Shown here one piece after another: positions 35,506-46,399 of a DNA stretch of 47,304 nucleotides (position 1 is its first letter; every line of letters starts with the position of its first letter). Origin of the DNA: Candidatus Zixiibacteriota bacterium (lineage in GTDB: Bacteria > Zixibacteria > MSB-5A5 > GN15 > FEB-12). The notes beneath the pieces are model-generated. The model was not told where the DNA came from, made no database searches, and was given only the letters and a program-made list of their open reading frames with translations. The stretch is taken from positions 2,549,720-2,597,023 of the forward strand of contig CP070824.1 in assembly GCA_020344395.1 (NCBI GenBank), written 5' to 3'. The position numbers and the translations under genes were made by a program.

Positions 35506-35769
35506 ATGACTGATGCCAGCCCGGCGGGTCCCAGCGCGTCCAAGCCGGCCGCGAAGAACAAATACGACTACACCAACGGCCCGCCTCCATTGAGTATCAA
35601 CATGGCCTGGTGCAAAGCCTGCAATATCTGTATCGCGCTCTGCCCCAAGCAAGTATTTGAACCCGATCGTGACGGCAAACCGATTCAGGCTCGCGCCGAG
35701 GACTGTAACCAGTGCACCATATGCTGGGTACACTGTCCGGATCTGGCCATCACCTCTAATTACAAGTAG
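35506..35769 (+). CDS. korD: 2-oxoacid:ferredoxin oxidoreductase ferredoxin-like subunit
   Basis: 87 aa from the ATG at 35506 (AAAGGAG 5 nt upstream; the frame extends to 35434 without a ribosome-binding site). Two [4Fe-4S] motifs: CKACNICIALCPKQVF and CNQCTICWVHCPDLAI. The first ~30 residues are Ala/Pro/Ser-rich. It passes electrons from the KorAB core. It starts the kor D-A-B-C order common in FCB bacteria and archaea. Confidence 0.9.
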   Translation: MTDASPAGPSASKPAAKNKYDYTNGPPPLSINMAWCKACNICIALCPKQVFEPDRDGKPIQARAEDCNQCTICWVHCPDLAITSNYK

Positions 35770-35780
35770 GAAGGGACTCA

Positions 35781-36917
35781 ATGCCAGATAAGAAACGAGT
35801 GTTGATGCAGGGTAACCACGCCTGTGTGGCCGGCGCCATTTATGCCGGCATGCGCTTCTACGCCGGTTACCCGATTACCCCGTCTACTGAGGTGGCCGAA
35901 GGATGCGCGCGGAGACTTCCGGAAATCGGAGGACGTTTCATCCAGATGGAAGACGAGATCGGCTCCATCGCTGCGGTAATAGGTGCCTCGGTGGCAGGAC
36001 TCAAATCAATGACGGCAACCTCCGGTCCCGGTTACTCGCTGATGGTGGAAAACATCGGGTATGCCTATATGACTGAAACACCCTGTGTGATCATCAACGT
36101 GCAGCGCGGCGGACCTTCGACCGGACTCCCGACCAAGGTCAGCCAGTCGGACACCATGCAGGCTCGCTGGGGAACCCACGGTGATTATACGGCCATCGCA
36201 GTAGCGCCGTCGTCAGTGGCTGAGACGGTGACCGAGACAATCAGAGCGTTCAATCTATCAGAGAGATTCAGAACACCCGTGACCCTTCTGCTCGATGAGG
36301 TTATCGGTCACATGCGTGAGATTATCACATTGCCCGAACCGGGTGAGTGTGAGGTGGTCGAGCGTGTCAAACCCACCTGCCCGCCGGAACAGTTCATTCC
36401 ATTCGAAATGACGGAAAGCCTGGTTAATCCCATGCCTGCATACGGAGAGGGATACCGAAATGTCATTACCGGCTTGACTCACGATACGATGGGGTTCACG
36501 ACCAACAAACCCGTGGAAATTGCTCCCAAGCTGGATAAGCTGAGGAACAAAATCATGCGTCATGTTGACGAAATAACCAGGCTCAGGACCGAGTTCATTG
36601 ACGACGCAGAGATCCTTTTCATTTCATACGGTTCAGTTGCCCGGGCCGCTTTCCAGGCGGCCAAGATCGCGCGTGAAGCCGGAGCCAAAGTGGGTGCTAT
36701 CCAGCTTCAGTCCATCTGGCCGTTTCCTGACAAGGAACTGATGGAGCTGTGCGCCCGGTGCCGGAAGGTGATCGTGGGCGAATTGAACATGGGTCAGGTC
36801 GCTATTGAAGTGGAGCGTGTACTCCCTCGGGATACCGAAGTGCATACACTGTTGCGATATGACGGCGAGATACTTACTCCAATGCAGCTACTTGAAAAAC
36901 TTGATGAGGTGCTATGA
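35781..36917 (+). CDS. korA: 2-oxoacid:ferredoxin oxidoreductase subunit alpha
   Basis: 378 aa. With KorB binds thiamine pyrophosphate and converts 2-oxoglutarate + CoA to succinyl-CoA, CO2 and reduced ferredoxin, or the reverse. Motifs: RFYAGYPITPSTE, EDEIGSIAAVIGASVAG, TSGPGYSLM, NVQRGGPSTGLPTKVSQSD and the C-terminal SYGSVARAA and ELNMGQVAIEV. The 2-oxoglutarate assignment is from the sucCD neighbourhood; other 2-oxoacids are possible. AAGGGA is upstream. Confidence 0.92.
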   Translation: MPDKKRVLMQGNHACVAGAIYAGMRFYAGYPITPSTEVAEGCARRLPEIGGRFIQMEDEIGSIAAVIGASVAGLKSMTATSGPGYSLMVENIGYAYMTETPCVIINVQRGGPSTGLPTKVSQSDTMQARWGTHGDYTAIAVAPSSVAETVTETIRAFNLSERFRTPVTLLLDEVIGHMREIITLPEPGECEVVERVKPTCPPEQFIPFEMTESLVNPMPAYGEGYRNVITGLTHDTMGFTTNKPVEIAPKLDKLRNKIMRHVDEITRLRTEFIDDAEILFISYGSVARAAFQAAKIAREAGAKVGAIQLQSIWPFPDKELMELCARCRKVIVGELNMGQVAIEVERVLPRDTEVHTLLRYDGEILTPMQLLEKLDEVL

Positions 36918-37759
36918 TGGCCACCGCAGTCAAACAACGATCAGATGTAATTCTCGATTACATTCGTCCCCGCAAAAAATTCCCCAGCGTCTGGTGCGCC
37001 GGATGCGGGAACGGCATAGTCATGAGCGCTCTCATTCGTGCCATCGAGAAGGCGGGCTATTCGAAGGACGGGATCGCCATGCTCTCAGGCATCGGGTGTT
37101 CCAGTCGGATGCCGATTTATTTCGATGTTAGTGCTCTGCACACCACGCATGGCCGGGCGCTGGGGTTCGCCACCGGTGTGAAATTTGCACGGCCCGAGCT
37201 AAAGGTGATCGTCATTACCGGCGACGGAGACGCACTTGCCATCGGCGGCAACCACTTCATCCACGCCTGTCGGCGCAATATTGACATCACGGCAATTCTT
37301 CTCAACAACTACATTTATGGTATGACGGGAGGGCAGGGTTCTCCGACAACGCCATCGGAGGCTTTTTCCACGACCACGCCATACGGAAATGTGGAGAAAC
37401 ATTTTGAGCCGTGTGACCTGGCGGCAGCCGCCGGGGCCACTTTTGTAGGCCGGACCACAGTCTATCATGCCCCTCAGATGGAGAAACTGCTGGGGGACGC
37501 AATGGCTCACCGTGGATTCTCACTGGTGGAAGTCGTGTCCAATTGCCACACCTATTTCGGACGACTCAATCGTCAGGGTGATGCTGTTTCAATGATAAAT
37601 CATTTCAAGGAGCAATCGGTGCCGGTAGCCAAGTCGCGCAAGATGTCCCCGGAAGAACTTGAGGGTAAGATTGTCACCGGCAAGCTCCACGAGGTCGATA
37701 AGACTGAATTCTGTGACGAGTATCAGCGTGTTGTTGATGCCGTACAGGGGAGGAACTGA
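36914..37759 (+). CDS. korB: 2-oxoacid:ferredoxin oxidoreductase subunit beta
   Basis: 281 aa, overlapping korA by ATGA. TPP-binding subunit: WCAGCGNGIV, GIGCSSRMP, HTTHGRALGFATGVK, and the GDGDALAIGGNHFIH...LNNYIYGMTGGQ TPP motif region. The Cys pair in WCAGCGN is shared with the [4Fe-4S]-linked beta subunits of this family. Confidence 0.93.
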   Translation: MMATAVKQRSDVILDYIRPRKKFPSVWCAGCGNGIVMSALIRAIEKAGYSKDGIAMLSGIGCSSRMPIYFDVSALHTTHGRALGFATGVKFARPELKVIVITGDGDALAIGGNHFIHACRRNIDITAILLNNYIYGMTGGQGSPTTPSEAFSTTTPYGNVEKHFEPCDLAAAAGATFVGRTTVYHAPQMEKLLGDAMAHRGFSLVEVVSNCHTYFGRLNRQGDAVSMINHFKEQSVPVAKSRKMSPEELEGKIVTGKLHEVDKTEFCDEYQRVVDAVQGRN

Positions 37760-37761
37760 CC

Positions 37762-38343
37762 ATGGGTGCCCTGCTGGAGAAAATAAAGATCCCGCACGAT
37801 CGTTTCGAGATGCGTCTCTCCGGATCGGGCGGTCAGGGGATGATCCTGGCTGCCGTCATCATGGGGGAGGCCATCGGCATAGGCGGGAAGAAGAACGTTG
37901 TCCAGTCCCAGTCGTATGGCCCCGAGGCCCGCGGCGGAGCCTCGAAGTCCGATGTGGTAGTTTCTCCGAACGAGATATTTTACCCCAAGGCAATGAGGCT
38001 CGATCTGCTTCTGGCCATGACTCAGGAATCACTTGACAGTTACTACCCCGACCTGAAAGAAGATGGCGTATTGATTGTCGATGACGTGCTTGTTACGGAT
38101 TTTCCCACTGACAAGTACTACGGACTGCCTTTCACGCGCCTGGCGCGCGAGGAGGCCGGACATGTCATGGTTGCAAACGTGATTGCGCTGGCTGCCATCG
38201 CTGAATTGACCGGTATTGTTGATCGCGAGGCCCTGACGAACGCGGTTTTGAACAGGGCGCCCAGGGGCACGGCTGATAAGAACAAGAAGGCTATCGAGAT
38301 CGGCTTCCGCGAGGCTGCCAGGCTGAAGGAGAAGAAAGGTTGA
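37762..38343 (+). CDS. korC: 2-oxoacid:ferredoxin oxidoreductase subunit gamma
   Basis: 193 aa, 2 nt after korB. Family motifs: FEMRLSGSGGQGMILAAVI at the N-terminus (nucleotide-binding-like loop), QSYGPEARGGASKSDVVVS, and RAPRGTADKNKKAIEIGF at the end. It completes the four-subunit enzyme. ndk follows after one base. Confidence 0.92.
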   Translation: MGALLEKIKIPHDRFEMRLSGSGGQGMILAAVIMGEAIGIGGKKNVVQSQSYGPEARGGASKSDVVVSPNEIFYPKAMRLDLLLAMTQESLDSYYPDLKEDGVLIVDDVLVTDFPTDKYYGLPFTRLAREEAGHVMVANVIALAAIAELTGIVDREALTNAVLNRAPRGTADKNKKAIEIGFREAARLKEKKG

Positions 38344-38344
38344 G

Positions 38345-38743
38345 ATGAGCCGGACGCTCCTTATCATCAAGCCGGATGCTGTGGAACGAAACCTGATCGG
38401 CCATATTATTGCGCGTTTAGAGCGCGCCGGGTTCAGGGTACTGGCGATGCAGATGATAAAGATGTCGGTCGATGGAGCGCGGGAGTTTTATGCCGTGCAC
38501 AGGGGGAAACCGTTCTATGACAACCTGGTTGCATTCATGACGTCCGGCCCTGTCGTCCCGGTATTGCTGGAGAAAGAGAACGCGGTGGCGGATCTCAGGG
38601 CACTGGTTGGTGCCACTAACCCGGAGGAAGCAGCGTGCGGGACCATCCGATCCGACATCGCCCGGAGCACCGAGCGGAACTCTGTTCATGCCTCGGATTC
38701 CGATGAAAACGCAGCCCGGGAAATAGCCTTTTTCTTCCCGTGA
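38345..38743 (+). CDS. ndk: nucleoside diphosphate kinase
   Basis: 132 aa, slightly short of the usual ~140. Equilibrates nucleoside tri- and diphosphates. IIKPDAVERNLIGHII, ARSTERNSVHASDSDENAAREI with phospho-His115, and FYAVHRGKPFYDNLV are intact. It lies inside the TCA cluster next to kor and downstream of sucCD; NDK enzymes are known to work with GTP-forming succinyl-CoA synthetases, which fits but does not prove a functional link. Confidence 0.95.
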   Translation: MSRTLLIIKPDAVERNLIGHIIARLERAGFRVLAMQMIKMSVDGAREFYAVHRGKPFYDNLVAFMTSGPVVPVLLEKENAVADLRALVGATNPEEAACGTIRSDIARSTERNSVHASDSDENAAREIAFFFP

Positions 38744-38753
38744 TAGGCAAGCC

Positions 38754-39992
38754 ATGAAGGTAGATTTGACATATGGTACCGGCCAGCTCACGGTGGATAT
38801 TCCATCCGGCACAAAGGTGGATTTCTACGAGCCGGGACGCTCCTCAAACCCGGTGGAGTCGCACGGGTTTCTGGTGCAGGCCCGGAAGGAGGGGCTGAGC
38901 GATTTTCTGGCTGAGGACACTCCTCTCATTATTGTCAATGATGCCAATCGCAACACTCCCACGGCCAGGTTGCTGGGCTGGCTGAAGGTCGGGTACCCTG
39001 ACCTGCTGGAGAAGGCCGGATTTCTAGTTGCGTGCGGTACCCACGCACCTCCCACCGAACCGCAGCTTCAGAAGATTTTCGGAGAACATCTTGAGACGGT
39101 TCGCCCGCGGGTTGCCTTTCACGATGCCCGTAATCAGGATAGTATGACCATGATCGGTGAGGATCGGTATGGTGGATCGGTCTATGTGGACACATTGCTT
39201 CATAAGGCGCGCCGCACGCTTGTCCTGACCTCGAGCGAGCCTCATTACTTTGCCGGTTTCACCGGTGGTCGGAAATCGATCCTGCCGGGCCTGTCTGATA
39301 TTGCCACGATTGAACGCAACCATAACATGGCCAACTCTCTCGCGGCGGCCCCATTGAAGCTGAAAGGCAACCCGGTGGCGGAACACATGGGAGAAGTCGC
39401 TCAGATGGCCGGAGCCCACGGAATATTCTCTGTGCAGGTGGTGCTCGATGCCGCCGGAGAAATCGCGGGGGCATTCTTCGGTCCCCTCGATGATGCCTTC
39501 GCTAAAGCGGTTGATGCAGCCGAAGGGCTTTATGCCAAGAGTGTCACGGAACCTTATGATGTTGTTCTGTGTGAGGTGAGGTCGCCCTTTGATCGTAGTC
39601 TGTATCAGGTGCAGAAGGCCCTCGAGAACAGCCAGACGGCTGTTGCCGATGGCGGGGCGGATATTCTGGTTTCAGCCTGTTCCGAAGGAATAGGCCCTGA
39701 CAGATTCTTCAAGCTGGCAGATGAGTGGGATCGTGAGAAGAACGAGCACCAGGAAGGCAAAACCGTGTTCGGTTCACACAAGCTGTCGCGGGTGAACGGG
39801 ATTTCGCGACGCATTGAGGTACTGCTGCACTCAGGGCTGCCTGACGAGACGGTGCGCAAGGTGTTTTACGAGCCAATGGCCGATGTGGACAAATTCTTAA
39901 AACAGAAAGCAAATGGGAGGCCGGGCCTCCGTCGGATGGCCGTCGTTCACGACGCCTCCAATACAGTGTTAACAATGGCCACAAATAAGTAA
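38754..39992 (+). CDS. larA: LarA-family (nickel-pincer) racemase/epimerase
   Basis: 412 aa. The residues that bind the nickel-pincer cofactor in lactate racemase LarA have clear equivalents with matching spacing: His97 (CGTHAPP), His164 (EPHYFAGFTGG), Lys174 (GGRKSILPGL) and His190 (IERNH). The lysine is the one that attaches the cofactor in LarA. The family racemises or epimerises various 2-hydroxyacids, so malate, lactate or another substrate are all possible; the neighbouring mdh makes a hydroxyacid substrate plausible (inference). The cofactor genes larB, larC and larE are not in the window. Confidence 0.85.
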   Translation: MKVDLTYGTGQLTVDIPSGTKVDFYEPGRSSNPVESHGFLVQARKEGLSDFLAEDTPLIIVNDANRNTPTARLLGWLKVGYPDLLEKAGFLVACGTHAPPTEPQLQKIFGEHLETVRPRVAFHDARNQDSMTMIGEDRYGGSVYVDTLLHKARRTLVLTSSEPHYFAGFTGGRKSILPGLSDIATIERNHNMANSLAAAPLKLKGNPVAEHMGEVAQMAGAHGIFSVQVVLDAAGEIAGAFFGPLDDAFAKAVDAAEGLYAKSVTEPYDVVLCEVRSPFDRSLYQVQKALENSQTAVADGGADILVSACSEGIGPDRFFKLADEWDREKNEHQEGKTVFGSHKLSRVNGISRRIEVLLHSGLPDETVRKVFYEPMADVDKFLKQKANGRPGLRRMAVVHDASNTVLTMATNK

Positions 39993-40016
39993 ACAGCCCG
40001 ATCGGGCACAGGAGGA

Positions 40017-40946
40017 ATGATGAACAAGAAGATAGCAGTCATCGGAGCAGGGAACGTGGGAGCCACCACGGCTATGTACCTGGCGGAGGCGAACTTCGCC
40101 GATGTCGTGCTGGTAGACATCGTTGAAGGCATGCCGGTAGGTAAAGGTCTGGATCTGACTCAGGCCGGACCGGTACGCGGATACAATGCCATGATTACCG
40201 GTACCAATAAGTACAGCGATATCAAAGGATCTGATATTGTCATTATGACTGCCGGTCTGCCCCGAAAGCCGGGTATGTCGCGTGAAGATCTGCTCAACAT
40301 GAACGCCGATATTGTCGGGTCGGCCGCCAAGAACATCAAGAAATATGCTCCCAAGTCGACTGTCATCGTGGTGTCAAATCCGCTTGACCTGATGACGTAT
40401 CACATGCGTCATGTGACCGGATTTCCGAAAAACCGGGTACTGGGTCAGGCGGGCGTACTCGACAGCATCCGATTCAGAGCCTTCATCGCCATGGAACTCA
40501 ACGTCGCGATGACCGACACTCAGGCCATGGTGCTCGGCGGACATGGCGACACGATGGTACCGCTGCCGCGCTATACAACTGTTGCCGGTATTCCGATTGG
40601 CGAATTGATTCCAAAGGATCGCATCAAGGCTATCTGTCAGCGCACGGCCGTCGGCGGCGGTGAGATTGTCAAGCTGCTCAAGACCGGTTCGGCTTACTAC
40701 GCGCCGGCTGCAGCGTCGGTGGACATGTGTCGCGCCATCTTCAATGATGAAAAGAAGCTGCTCCCGGCTTCCGCTTACCTGACCGGGCAGTACGGAATCA
40801 AGGATATCTACATCGGCGTGCCGGTGGTTCTTGGCGCTAACGGCGTTGAGAAGATCCTCGAACTCAAATTGAACAAGGGAGAGCTGGGTTCGCTGCAGAA
40901 GTCAGCCAAAACTTACAAAGAACACCTGAAAATCATGGGTTACTAA
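40017..40946 (+). CDS. mdh: malate dehydrogenase (LDH-like type)
   Basis: 309 aa. Interconverts malate and oxaloacetate. Glycine-rich [11 protein letters not shown], Asp34 (VLVDIVEG) indicating NAD, substrate Arg in [22 protein letters not shown], and catalytic His176 in GGHGDTMVP. The Arg/Lys pattern after AGLPR is that of malate rather than lactate enzymes. GGAGGA directly abuts the first ATG (40017), so the second ATG (40020) may be used. Confidence 0.94.
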   Translation: MMNKKIAVIGAGNVGATTAMYLAEANFADVVLVDIVEGMPVGKGLDLTQAGPVRGYNAMITGTNKYSDIKGSDIVIMTAGLPRKPGMSREDLLNMNADIVGSAAKNIKKYAPKSTVIVVSNPLDLMTYHMRHVTGFPKNRVLGQAGVLDSIRFRAFIAMELNVAMTDTQAMVLGGHGDTMVPLPRYTTVAGIPIGELIPKDRIKAICQRTAVGGGEIVKLLKTGSAYYAPAAASVDMCRAIFNDEKKLLPASAYLTGQYGIKDIYIGVPVVLGANGVEKILELKLNKGELGSLQKSAKTYKEHLKIMGY

Positions 40947-40956
40947 GAGGACATCT

Positions 40957-42204
<1,248 letters not shown>

Positions 42205-42253
42205 TAAGCCATAGAACGCCCTCAGCGGCTGTTTCACATTGACCTCTTTTCAG

Positions 42254-42284
42254 AAGGGCAGGAGCCTGGTGCTTCTGCCCTTTG
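42254..42284 (+). terminator. rho-independent terminator after icd
   Basis: 12-bp stem AAGGGCAGGAGC (42254-42265) / GCTTCTGCCCTT (42271-42282) with one G-T pair and loop CTGGT, then a short T-rich stretch. Confidence 0.8.
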
Positions 42285-42342
42285 CTTGTGATTGTAGCCG
42301 GCAGATGCGCTGATCGGCGGGTTCTCGCAGCACGGCGGACAT

Positions 42343-42375
42343 AAAACAGCCCGGCGATGCAAGCACATCGCCGGG
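42343..42375 (-). terminator. rho-independent terminator of the 1161-aa gene
   Basis: Perfect 10-bp inverted repeat CCCGGCGATG (42350-42359) / CATCGCCGGG (42366-42375), loop CAAGCA. On the minus strand it is followed by CTGTTTT. It lies 26 nt past the stop of the minus-strand gene. Confidence 0.85.
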
Positions 42376-42400
42376 TCTGATTCAAACCTGTTGTGAACTG

Positions 42401-45400
42401 CTAGCAGGGTGCGGGCGGGTTATAACTGATGAAGAGGAAGTCAATCAACTTCGTCAGGTCACCCATGTCTACCACACCGTCGCTGGAACCGTCACAATTG
42501 GCCTCCTCCATGCACACAGGAGGGGTGTAGCTGATGAACAGGAAGTCTATCAGCTTTGTCAGGTCTCCAATGTCGCAAATGTCTTCCGGATCATTGTCGA
42601 CATTACCCGTCAGATTTACACAACAGCCGCACAACGATGTGCAACCCGGACGCAGGTTGTCGTTATACCACTTGAAGGCAGCGTCGAGATTGGCTTTCAA
42701 ATCGTCAAGCGTGCCGTCTCTGACCGATGTAACCACCAGATACGTGGTCAGTTTTTCTCCGGGTTCCATGGTATAGTCATAAACCGCGGTCACGACGGAG
42801 AACAGGTCGTCTTCGTCATCAGCCTCAGCATTCAAGCCGGAGTAAGTGCCCATTTTTTCCCAGAAAAACCGTCCCAGCGAATCGGTTTCCACCGGGATTG
42901 CGAACAGGCTGTCATTGCGCATGGTGTAAGCACCATACGGTTCGCACGTACCGGCACACTCATTTCCACCGGCCGTGTCGGCGGCCGTGTGCATTCCGAG
43001 GAAACCGGTTGCGCCGAAGCGGGCACTGTCATCCTGGCAAGAAGCTGCTGTTGCTGTGTCTATGCCCCGCTGGTAGACAGCCTGGTAACCTTCCACGATA
43101 GCCGTGGTGTTGTTGGCGCCGTCATCAGCCGGTATATCCCAGTCCGTCCCTTCACCGATTGCCAGGGCGCTATGGGCGACGCCGTCATTGGACCAGAAAT
43201 CGGTCTTGACGATCATGAAGTCCGTGCTGTCGCCGCCACCGGTTGGTGCATAGACTGTTCTCTCAAAGGCAATGCTGCTGTCCGGGTTTACTGACGTTCC
43301 CGTGAAGAACGCTTCGTAGTTGCTGGCCACGATATGGGCGGAGTCAGAAGCTCCCGTCAGCCGCCGGCTGCTTATATCCAGCGGCTGCGCTGGTGAGCCT
43401 TCCCACATACCCTGCATCGTAGCGTAACTGCCGCCACCGTCATTGCGAACGAGCAACGGGCCGCTGCTGAACATGTACACATTTGTACCCGGACTGGCCA
43501 CGCTCGGGTTACACTCGCCGCCGTAAGTGGTAAAGTCAAGATTTACCTCTCCCAGGCCGCTGTACCCAAGCTCGCCTCCCGTAGAGACGACGAGGACCGT
43601 GAAATCACCTTCGGTCGCTATATCCCGACGGGTCCCGTTGTAAGTCGTCACCGTATCATACACCGGGGGCCACATCGTGTCGATCACCAGGAAATCGATG
43701 ATCAGAATAGTGTCGAACGGAATATTGGTCGCATTGGATGCCAGTTCAACAAAGCCGTTGAGGGCTTCAACTGTCCCCGGGGCACCGATCACCGTTCCGT
43801 CGATGGTCAAGTCAAACGTGCGCTGGTTGTCCACACCGGCCGGGACGGACAACGACGTCTCGCTGACCGACAGCCAATCACTTGTGGGACTGGTTTCAAC
43901 GTCGGTGATGGCCGTTACGTTAAGCGGGACATTGCCGTCATTGGTGACGTTGATAGTCTCCACGTATTGAGCGGTATGCTTGACCCACTGCGGATAGCCA
44001 AGCGAGGACGGCGAGCTCGAAAGCCATGCCGCCGGGATAGGATCAACGCACGGGATTCTCATCCATTTCAGAGGATTGAGTGTCACCATGTTGTAGTCGG
44101 CCGGAGTCTCGCTCATCAGAGACCGCCAGCCCGGAGCCGGGTAGTGGTCTTCCGTGTAGAACAGGTGCAGATAGTACGGATCAGGCCACGTTCCGTTGTC
44201 CGGCACCACCAACTCGCCGCCCGGCCAGTATAGATCGGCGCCATAGGCGGCACTGTCCTGTCCGAACCGCGAGACCGTTGCGCGCCCGTCGTTCATGCAC
44301 ACGCCACCGTAACCGGCCGAGTCGCAGTCCGGTGTGTAACTCTTAGTCAGGTTCCGGGCCGCATCCCAGAGGAGGCCGTCGAGAGTTGTTGACACGGTAA
44401 CGAATACTTCGCCGTTGGCGGCAAACAACTGATCGGAAAAGCCACTGGCACAGTCATCGGTCTGTGCTACGCCCCACAGACCCCAGGCATCCAGATACTG
44501 AGAGGCAAAGCAATACAGTCTTCCGTTGCACTCTGCAATAGACTCGTAACCAATCCAACTGAGTCCGGGAGAAGGATAGCCACAAACATTGACTCTACCC
44601 CACTCGGCATTGTGCGCCCGGGTGATAGTACCACCGGCGTTAGGGCCGGCCACGCGGTCAGTCCAATGCATAAGAGCGGCTGTGAAGTCGCCGAAATCCG
44701 CGGTCGGATCTTCGTACGCGTTTGCAACCATCGGACAGGCAGTCCAGATAATGTGCAGGCCGTCTTCGGAGTCGATCAACGAATGTGTGTTGATGAAAGC
44801 AATGTAGGAAGCTTCGATGCGTGAGTAATTGGTCATATTGACGGGCGGTCCCCATGTCAGGCCGGCGTCGTCAGAGACTCTGAAGTATACCTCGACATCA
44901 TACCGCTGATTATTGACCCAGGCCAGCTCGTGAAAATGCGTGTAAGCTACGAGCAACTTGTCTGAGACCCTCGAAGCGGCGATGGAGCCGTTGGATAGAT
45001 CCTGCGAAAATGATGACCGGTTAATGGAATCAAGAGTGGTCGGCCCGGTCCAGGTACCGGCCTGTGACCAACTGGCTTTGCGGAAGTAGTGCAGTGATAT
45101 CAGGTCCAGATCGCCCTGAACATTAGTCGATGCACTCTCCACCGCAAGACAGTGAACTACTGTATCACTGCCGACCTCCTGTACCTCGACTCGCAACTGT
45201 GCCAGGTAGTGTGATGGGGTCAGGAAGTTCACGTTGTACTGCGACGGTGGGATCTGGGAACCGGTACCCCAGAAACAGCCGTGGGTCATCGTCTGATAAA
45301 AGAAATGGTTGTCGAGGGTCCCGGAAGCGTCGTCATTTCCCGCGATGATGATGTAGCCCTGGGGCCCCATATCCATATTATTCCACCAGCCCTCAGCATC

Positions 45401-45886
45401 CGCCGCCTGAATCTCGCAGCCTACGCCGGCCCCGCGAGGCCACACCGCGCCTATGGGATCATACACGTTGTAGCCGAACTTGCCCGGCTGGGTGGTCGAC
45501 TTGGCCGAACCATAGGTAAAGTGTACTGACGGTGAGGATCCCCGAAAATCGACCTGGCGGTTGCCGCCGGGGAACATCTGATCGTCATTGTAACTTTCGA
45601 TAACCGAGAAGCCGGGGGAGGAGATTCCCGACGGAGACAGGGCCGTTCCGAGTCCGACGCGGGTCGGTTGGTTGGTGGTCCTGACGGTACCTTCAGGGCT
45701 GGCAATATCTCCCCATTTGGGCAACTTGGATATCGTTGACGGAAGGCTGTACGTAATAACGCTATTGGAGCGCTCCGCGGCTACCCTTTCGTGATGCTCG
45801 TACTTGCCTTTCGAGAAGGCCGGCACAGCTACGAGGGCAACCAGTAGCACCGCCAATAGCGCCAATGTTACTAGATTTCTTGTCAT
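42401..45886 (-). CDS. large secreted protein with sialidase-type repeat and C-terminal dockerin
   Basis: 1161 aa. Signal peptide 1-25 (LVTLALLAVLLVALVAVPAFS). The first ~600 residues have the look of a beta-propeller, including an Asp-box-like motif SDDAGLTWGPPV near residue 340, as in sialidase/BNR proteins, but I cannot show catalytic residues. A stretch near 640-730 (YVETINVTNDGNVPLNVTAI, SVPAGVDNQRTFDLTIDG) is like an Ig-like/CARDB-type spacer. The last ~75 residues are a dockerin pair (CDIGDLTKLIDFLFISYTPP and VDMGDLTKLIDFLFISYNPP) with Cys residues. AAAAGGAG lies 6 nt before the ATG. A promoter ~510 nt upstream implies a long structured leader. Confidence 0.85.
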   Translation of the reverse strand: MTRNLVTLALLAVLLVALVAVPAFSKGKYEHHERVAAERSNSVITYSLPSTISKLPKWGDIASPEGTVRTTNQPTRVGLGTALSPSGISSPGFSVIESYNDDQMFPGGNRQVDFRGSSPSVHFTYGSAKSTTQPGKFGYNVYDPIGAVWPRGAGVGCEIQAADAEGWWNNMDMGPQGYIIIAGNDDASGTLDNHFFYQTMTHGCFWGTGSQIPPSQYNVNFLTPSHYLAQLRVEVQEVGSDTVVHCLAVESASTNVQGDLDLISLHYFRKASWSQAGTWTGPTTLDSINRSSFSQDLSNGSIAASRVSDKLLVAYTHFHELAWVNNQRYDVEVYFRVSDDAGLTWGPPVNMTNYSRIEASYIAFINTHSLIDSEDGLHIIWTACPMVANAYEDPTADFGDFTAALMHWTDRVAGPNAGGTITRAHNAEWGRVNVCGYPSPGLSWIGYESIAECNGRLYCFASQYLDAWGLWGVAQTDDCASGFSDQLFAANGEVFVTVSTTLDGLLWDAARNLTKSYTPDCDSAGYGGVCMNDGRATVSRFGQDSAAYGADLYWPGGELVVPDNGTWPDPYYLHLFYTEDHYPAPGWRSLMSETPADYNMVTLNPLKWMRIPCVDPIPAAWLSSSPSSLGYPQWVKHTAQYVETINVTNDGNVPLNVTAITDVETSPTSDWLSVSETSLSVPAGVDNQRTFDLTIDGTVIGAPGTVEALNGFVELASNATNIPFDTILIIDFLVIDTMWPPVYDTVTTYNGTRRDIATEGDFTVLVVSTGGELGYSGLGEVNLDFTTYGGECNPSVASPGTNVYMFSSGPLLVRNDGGGSYATMQGMWEGSPAQPLDISSRRLTGASDSAHIVASNYEAFFTGTSVNPDSSIAFERTVYAPTGGGDSTDFMIVKTDFWSNDGVAHSALAIGEGTDWDIPADDGANNTTAIVEGYQAVYQRGIDTATAASCQDDSARFGATGFLGMHTAADTAGGNECAGTCEPYGAYTMRNDSLFAIPVETDSLGRFFWEKMGTYSGLNAEADDEDDLFSVVTAVYDYTMEPGEKLTTYLVVTSVRDGTLDDLKANLDAAFKWYNDNLRPGCTSLCGCCVNLTGNVDNDPEDICDIGDLTKLIDFLFISYTPPVCMEEANCDGSSDGVVDMGDLTKLIDFLFISYNPPAPC

Positions 45887-46045
45887 TTACTGCTCCTTTT
45901 GAAACCGATCTCCCATAACCCGCCGTTACAAAGCTGCCCTTCCCGGCTGTCCTGGGCAGAATCGATGGAAGCATTAGCTTAGTTCCGATTACATCGTCTG
46001 TGTGTTACTCCAGTTCTGTAAGACCACCTCCTCTCGGCACGGTCT

Positions 46046-46098
46046 GTCTTCGGCAAACCGGCAGACATTGTCGGGCCTGTGTTCGGTCAGCCGAAGAC
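46046..46098 (-). repeat. 9-bp inverted repeat in the long leader
   Basis: GTCTTCGGC (46046-46054) and GCCGAAGAC (46090-46098), perfectly complementary around 35 nt. It forms a stem in the predicted leader RNA of the 1161-aa gene. Confidence 0.6.
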
Positions 46099-46181
46099 CG
46101 GTAATGTTGCTGTTCTTGCGTCCAATAAGGTCCTTGTCCGTAATCCTGAAGGGCCAGGTATCGACGCCTGCCACCAACGAC

Positions 46182-46205
46182 GGAGTTCACCCGTACGGGG
46201 ACTCC
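46182..46205 (-). repeat. compact hairpin in the long leader
   Basis: GGAGT (46182-46186) pairs with ACTCC (46201-46205) around the palindrome CCCGTACGGG (46190-46199). The in-frame TGA of the interrupted reading frame lies within this hairpin. Confidence 0.55.
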
Positions 46206-46399
46206 AAGTCCATTAGTAGAAGCAGGTTATACTCTTGATGCGATACGGGACGGGTCTTGTGGTAAGAACTGTCCGTAGAAGGGTGCTCTATTACGGGACC
46301 GCGGAAAGCGAACCCTCCCTTCTCCCTGTTGCCTGCCAACCTGGCGTAAAATGCTTTGGGCGAGCCAAACGGGCCAGACCTACGCACTTTCCTACGCCT

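Noticed and set aside
46187-46189. TGA in the interrupted frame as a selenocysteine codon
   Set aside because: No recognised selenoprotein family, no ATG start and the hairpin contains the TGA instead of following it.
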